A model generated the notes under the pieces. It was not told the origin of the DNA, did no database searches, and saw only the letters and a list, made by a program, of their open reading frames with translations. A stretch of DNA of 64,000 nt from Clostridia bacterium (lineage in GTDB: Bacteria; Bacillota; Clostridia; UBA1381). The translations under genes were made by a program, and so were the position numbers. The stretch lies in assembly GCA_900751885.1 (NCBI GenBank), contig CAADTH010000064.1:1-64000 (forward strand), written 5' to 3'. Shown here piece by piece: positions 60,850 through 64,000 of the stretch (positions are counted from its first letter, which is position 1; the number at the start of each line of letters is the position of its first letter).

Positions 60850-62532
60850 ATGGGATATATGACGATTGACGGACAAAAGGTAAAGATAGAAGGGGAGAAG
60901 AATATCCTGGAGGTAATCCGCAAAGCAGGAATTGAGCTTCCGACGTTCTGTTATTACTCTGAATTGTCCATATACGGCGCGTGCCGCATGTGCATGGTGG
61001 AGGACAAATGGGGCGGTGTGAGCGCTGCATGCTCTACTGTGCCAAGAGATGGCATGGAGATTAAAACCAATACACCGAAGCTGCAAAAGCACCGAAAGAT
61101 GATTCTAGAGCTTCTGTTATCGAGCCATTGCCGTGACTGTACCACATGTGCGAAATCAGGAAAGTGCCGTCTTCAAGAGCTTGCATTCCGTTTTGGGATC
61201 AAAAAAATTCGTTTCCAAAACGAAAATGAAGACAGAGAGATGGACACCAGCAGTCCATCTATTGTCCGAGACCCGAACAAGTGTATCCTGTGCGGCGACT
61301 GTGTGCGTGTCTGTCAGGAGAAGCAGGGAATCGGCGTGCTGGATTTTGCATACCGCGGCTCGAAGATGCAGATTATGCCTGCATTCAACCGCAAGATGAT
61401 TGAGACCGACTGCGTCAACTGCGGACAATGCGCGGCGGTCTGTCCGACTGGGGCAATCATGATTAAAGATGAATCCCAGCGCATGTGGGAATCCCTCAAC
61501 GACGACAAGAAAAAGGTGGTCGTTCAGATTGCACCGGCAGTCCGCGTTGCGCTGGGCGAGGAGTTTGGAATCAAATCCGGCGAAAATGTGATGAGAAAAA
61601 TCGTGTCTGCGCTCAAGATGATGGGGGTGGATGAGGTATATGATACAGCGCTCTCCGCTGACCTCACCGTCATGGAGGAGGCAGACGAATTTATCGAGCG
61701 CTTCACAAAGGGAGAAAAGCTTCCGCAGTTTACCTCCTGCTGTCCTGCGTGGATTAAATATGTGGAGGGAAAGCACCCGGAGCTGTTAGAGAATGTCTCA
61801 AGCTGTAAATCACCGATGCAGATGTTCGGCGCGGTGCTCAAGGAATACCACAAACAGCAGGATGACAGCAGAGAGCTGGTGTCTGTTGCCGTCATGCCAT
61901 GCACAGCAAAGAAGTACGAGGCGGCGCGCAAGGAGTTTACAAAGAATGGCGAGCGCACGGTGGATTTGGTTCTCACGACACAGGAGCTTGCCACGATGAT
62001 TCGCGAGGCAGGGATTCTGTTTGACCAGCTTCCGGGCGAAGATTTAGACATGCCGTTTGACCTCGGAAGCGGCGCGGGTGTTATTTTTGGCGTAACCGGC
62101 GGTGTGGCGGAAGCAGTGCTTCGCCGCTGTGTGGAGAATAAAAGCTATGAAACCTTAAAAGAATTGGAATTTGTCGGAGTACGGGGAAAAGAAGAAATCA
62201 AAGAGGCGTGTATCGAAATTGATGGAAAGCCGGTTCGCCTTGCAGTTGTACATGGGCTGAAGAATGCGGAAACCGTCATAAAGGGAATGAAGGACGGGCA
62301 GATGCACTATGACCTCGTGGAGGTCATGGCGTGTCCAGAGGGCTGTATCGGCGGTGCGGGACAGCCATTTGCCATGCGCCCAGAGCGCGATAGCCGTGCG
62401 AAGGGACTGTACCACACAGACCGCGATATGCAGATTAAATATTCCGAAAAGAATCCGGTACTGCGCTCTATCTATGACACAATCATCTGTGGAAGAAGTC
62501 ATGAGCTTCTGCATGTGGATTACCGAAAATAA
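60850..62532 (+). CDS. hydA: bifurcating [FeFe] hydrogenase catalytic subunit
   Basis: 560 residues. An N-terminal [2Fe-2S] domain (Cys in FCYYSELSIYGACRMC), a His-Cys 4Fe-4S site (SHCRDCTTCAKSGKC, about 92-106) and two ferredoxin clusters (CILCGDCVRVC about 144, CVNCGQCAAVC about 188) precede the H-cluster domain. Its motifs are TSCCPAW (L1, about 294), MPCTAKK (L2, about 348) and MACPEGCIGGAGQP (L3, about 491). It makes H2 from ferredoxin and NADH electrons. It is shorter than the Thermotoga HydA, without an extra C-terminal 2Fe-2S domain. HydEFG maturases are not in the window. Confidence 0.96.
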   Translation: MGYMTIDGQKVKIEGEKNILEVIRKAGIELPTFCYYSELSIYGACRMCMVEDKWGGVSAACSTVPRDGMEIKTNTPKLQKHRKMILELLLSSHCRDCTTCAKSGKCRLQELAFRFGIKKIRFQNENEDREMDTSSPSIVRDPNKCILCGDCVRVCQEKQGIGVLDFAYRGSKMQIMPAFNRKMIETDCVNCGQCAAVCPTGAIMIKDESQRMWESLNDDKKKVVVQIAPAVRVALGEEFGIKSGENVMRKIVSALKMMGVDEVYDTALSADLTVMEEADEFIERFTKGEKLPQFTSCCPAWIKYVEGKHPELLENVSSCKSPMQMFGAVLKEYHKQQDDSRELVSVAVMPCTAKKYEAARKEFTKNGERTVDLVLTTQELATMIREAGILFDQLPGEDLDMPFDLGSGAGVIFGVTGGVAEAVLRRCVENKSYETLKELEFVGVRGKEEIKEACIEIDGKPVRLAVVHGLKNAETVIKGMKDGQMHYDLVEVMACPEGCIGGAGQPFAMRPERDSRAKGLYHTDRDMQIKYSEKNPVLRSIYDTIICGRSHELLHVDYRK

Positions 62533-62558
62533 AGCGTTATAAAAAACGCAGCGCCAAA

Positions 62559-62588
62559 TGAAGTACCCCAAAGAGTTAGACAAAACAT
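62559..62588 (+). mobile_element. possible IS3-family terminal repeat remnant
   Basis: TGAAGTACCCCAAAGAGTTA followed by GACAAAACAT resembles the outer ends of IS3-family elements (TGnnnTnCCCCAAAAAGTTAGACAAA type). No transposase frame follows, so it would be a solo end left by deletion or imprecise loss. Based on remembered IS ends only. Confidence 0.35.
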
Positions 62589-62601
62589 TAGATTGCTTGT
62601 G

Positions 62602-62635
62602 AATGAGTTCGGTATTGTACTGGACTCATTTTTTT
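62602..62635 (+). terminator. terminator of the hydrogenase operon
   Basis: AATGAGTTC pairs with GGACTCATT around 12 bases, followed by T's. Confidence 0.6.
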
Positions 62636-62726
62636 AAATTTCCATAAAATTCATTATGGGAGACAAAGATATCTTGCTGCCGCACACAGTAGATTTCTTC
62701 TTTTTAGGAAATAGATATTGAGGTAT

Positions 62727-63590
62727 TTAGTCAATGATATTTTTATAATGATATTTGTTTCTATATTCAATCATACTCATACCGGTTTCTTGTTTAAATA
62801 TTTGCCTGACATAGTCAGAAGTAATCTGAAACATTTCAGGAATAGTATCTACAGGTTTATTGGTATTTCTTAATATATCTTTGATTTTTTCAATGCGTAA
62901 CAGATTGATAAACTGAGAGGTGCTCATACCGGTGTACTTTTTGAAAATCCGGCAGACATAAGACGGTGATAATTGCATCCGCTTTGCCAAATCATCAAGG
63001 GAGATGCGGGAATAGAAGTGCTTATTCATGTATTGTATAATATCGTCCACTGTACTGTTGGGACTATAAACACGTTTAAAATGTTTTGTTACTGTATTTC
63101 TAAAAACAGTTGTAAGTAATAGGAGCAAATCGCCTAAAAGGGCGTTAGAATAGCATGGAGGTTTGTTCAGGTGCTCGTCAATCATGTGAATAAAAATGTT
63201 GCGTATTTCTTTATTGTCAGTATCTACAGCTCTTATAGAACTGTCATTACAGGTGAAAAAATTTGATATATCGGTAAATTGCTCATGAAAAAGATTCCAC
63301 TGATTTTTTATAATATCAGGCTGAAAGAGACAGCAGTAAATATCGATTCTCCGTATTCCTGCAATCGGAACAAATCTATGGGCAATGTGAGGATTTATAA
63401 TAAATATATCTCCTTCTGAAACGGGCAATTGTGTATTTTGAAATTCATAATACCCGCAGCTGTGAGCGACATACTCAATTGATATACAGTCATAGGAAGA
63501 AATGGCTTCATTAGGATGATGTCCCTGATGTTCAATAAATATATGTTTGTTTTCTGTTAATTGTGAGATTTTAATATGTTTTATTTTCAT
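62727..63590 (-). CDS. AraC-family transcriptional regulator
   Basis: 287 residues from ATG 63590, which has GGGGAG eight bases upstream; a longer frame to 63689 lacks a site. The N-terminal cupin (about 20-110: YDCISIEYVAHSCGYYEF, EGDIFIINPHIAHRF) should bind a sugar. The C-terminal double helix-turn-helix (about 185-283: ISLDDLAKRMQLSPSYVCRIFKKYTGMSTSQFI and a second SDYVRQIFKQETGMSMIEYRN) binds DNA. Such cupin-AraC regulators control carbohydrate genes. It is divergent from a secreted-protein gene that is its likely target. Strongly AT-rich relative to the hydrogenase genes. Confidence 0.9.
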   Translation of the reverse strand: MKIKHIKISQLTENKHIFIEHQGHHPNEAISSYDCISIEYVAHSCGYYEFQNTQLPVSEGDIFIINPHIAHRFVPIAGIRRIDIYCCLFQPDIIKNQWNLFHEQFTDISNFFTCNDSSIRAVDTDNKEIRNIFIHMIDEHLNKPPCYSNALLGDLLLLLTTVFRNTVTKHFKRVYSPNSTVDDIIQYMNKHFYSRISLDDLAKRMQLSPSYVCRIFKKYTGMSTSQFINLLRIEKIKDILRNTNKPVDTIPEMFQITSDYVRQIFKQETGMSMIEYRNKYHYKNIID

Positions 63591-63814
63591 TGGAAGCTCC
63601 CCATTTTCAATAGCGATTATTGTATTATTATAAAATAGAGCAACAAGATTGTCAATGAAAAAGTTCAAAATAACATGTTTATAGTTCAAAATAATCTGTA
63701 GTGGTGTAAATTTTATTGTGATATAATTATATTAAAAGAATCGATATTGTAAGCAGGAGTCGTAATTGTAAGAGATTTCTGTTTTATGAAGGTACTTTAA
63801 GAAGGGGGATTCAT

Positions 63815-64000
63815 ATGAAAATGAAACGAGTGATGGCTCTACTGCTCATGCAAAGTATGCTGATGGGGTTATTAGGATTTCCATCATACGCGGAATATAC
63901 CTTTGATCATGGAATCTATACATGGGATTTTGCTGAATATACGCAGGAGGTAAAAACAACAGAAGGTGGCTTTATAGAAGAGTATAATGGATTGGCGATT
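63815..64000 (+). CDS. secreted protein, 5' end only (runs off the window)
   Basis: 62 codons are visible from ATG 63815, with AAGGGGG nine bases upstream. The start MKMKRVMALLLMQSMLMGLLGFPSYAEY is a signal peptide cut near 26. After it comes YTFDHGIYTWDFAEYTQE and GGFIEEYNGLAI, which looks like the opening of the N-terminal beta domain of large secreted carbohydrate-active proteins (pectate or rhamnogalacturonan lyases) in Clostridia. The divergent AraC regulator supports a sugar-related role. The catalytic part lies beyond the window, so the product is not determined. Confidence 0.7.
   Translation, partial: MKMKRVMALLLMQSMLMGLLGFPSYAEYTFDHGIYTWDFAEYTQEVKTTEGGFIEEYNGLAI

Noticed and set aside
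1..64000. CRISPR array, tRNA or rRNA genes
   Set aside because: No regularly spaced short repeats and no cloverleaf or rRNA sequence was seen; the only long repeats are the RHS core copies.

Overview
The window reads as chromosome of a low-to-mid GC, Gram-positive anaerobe of the class Clostridia, most likely a gut-type plant-polysaccharide degrader. The basis is the trimeric electron-bifurcating [FeFe] hydrogenase, the mreBCD-PBP2-minCDE block, an AUU-started infC with an attenuator leader, AhrC-type ARG boxes, strong Shine-Dalgarno sites (AGGAGG), consensus sigma-A promoters, and a set of enzymes for pectin side chains. I cannot name the species from sequence alone; a Monoglobus- or Oscillospiraceae-like pectin degrader would fit.

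Layout. (1) 1-4.9 kb: the 3' end of an RHS polymorphic-toxin gene, followed by two displaced RHS tip/toxin cassettes, each with a membrane-associated candidate immunity gene. (2) 4.9-5.4 kb: debris, namely an IS3-type transposase tail and a fragment of a secreted-protein domain. (3) 5.4-19.4 kb: a pectin side-chain region with a GH127/146-type beta-L-arabinofuranosidase, a GH43, a large secreted PL11 rhamnogalacturonan lyase, a GH51 arabinofuranosidase and its divergent ArsR-type regulator. Interspersed are a 54-residue Arc-like ribbon-helix-helix protein, a secreted stalk-domain protein and cardiolipin synthase. (4) 19.4-24.6 kb: argC-argB under two ARG boxes, a nitroreductase, and a ClpE-type ATPase. 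(5) 24.8-30 kb: a membrane-anchored M23 peptidase, a free-standing ~74-nt candidate ncRNA, two tandem XRE-type regulators, infC-rpmI-rplT with its leader, and L-lactate dehydrogenase. (6) 30-38.5 kb: a B12-binding radical SAM protein, then a purine operon purE-purM-purN-purO-AICAR formyltransferase-purD-methyltransferase. (7) 38.6-46.4 kb: one 2605-residue cyclic beta-1,2-glucan synthase-like protein. (8) 46.4-58.3 kb: NUDIX, PAP2, zapA, U32, dut, a DUF4321-like gene, maf, mreBCD, PBP2, minCDE, mgsA. (9) 58.4-62.5 kb: hydrogenase hydC-hydB-hydA. (10) 62.5-64 kb: an IS-end remnant, an AraC regulator and the start of a secreted protein that runs off the window.

How the genes work together. The GH127, GH43, GH51 and PL11 enzymes would together strip arabinan side chains and cut the rhamnogalacturonan-I backbone. 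PL11 carries a signal peptide; the others look cytoplasmic and would act on imported oligosaccharides. Fermentation is represented by lactate dehydrogenase, methylglyoxal synthase and the bifurcating hydrogenase. The mre/min block with zapA, maf and the PAP2 phosphatase forms an envelope and division neighbourhood. The purine operon uses separate IMP cyclohydrolase and AICAR transformylase proteins instead of bifunctional PurH.

The least conventional items are the modular RHS tips, the orphan small RNA at about 26.2 kb, the cardiolipin synthase gene whose Shine-Dalgarno site points at an ATC codon, and the small RHH gene. No CRISPR array, tRNA, rRNA or complete insertion sequence was recognised.
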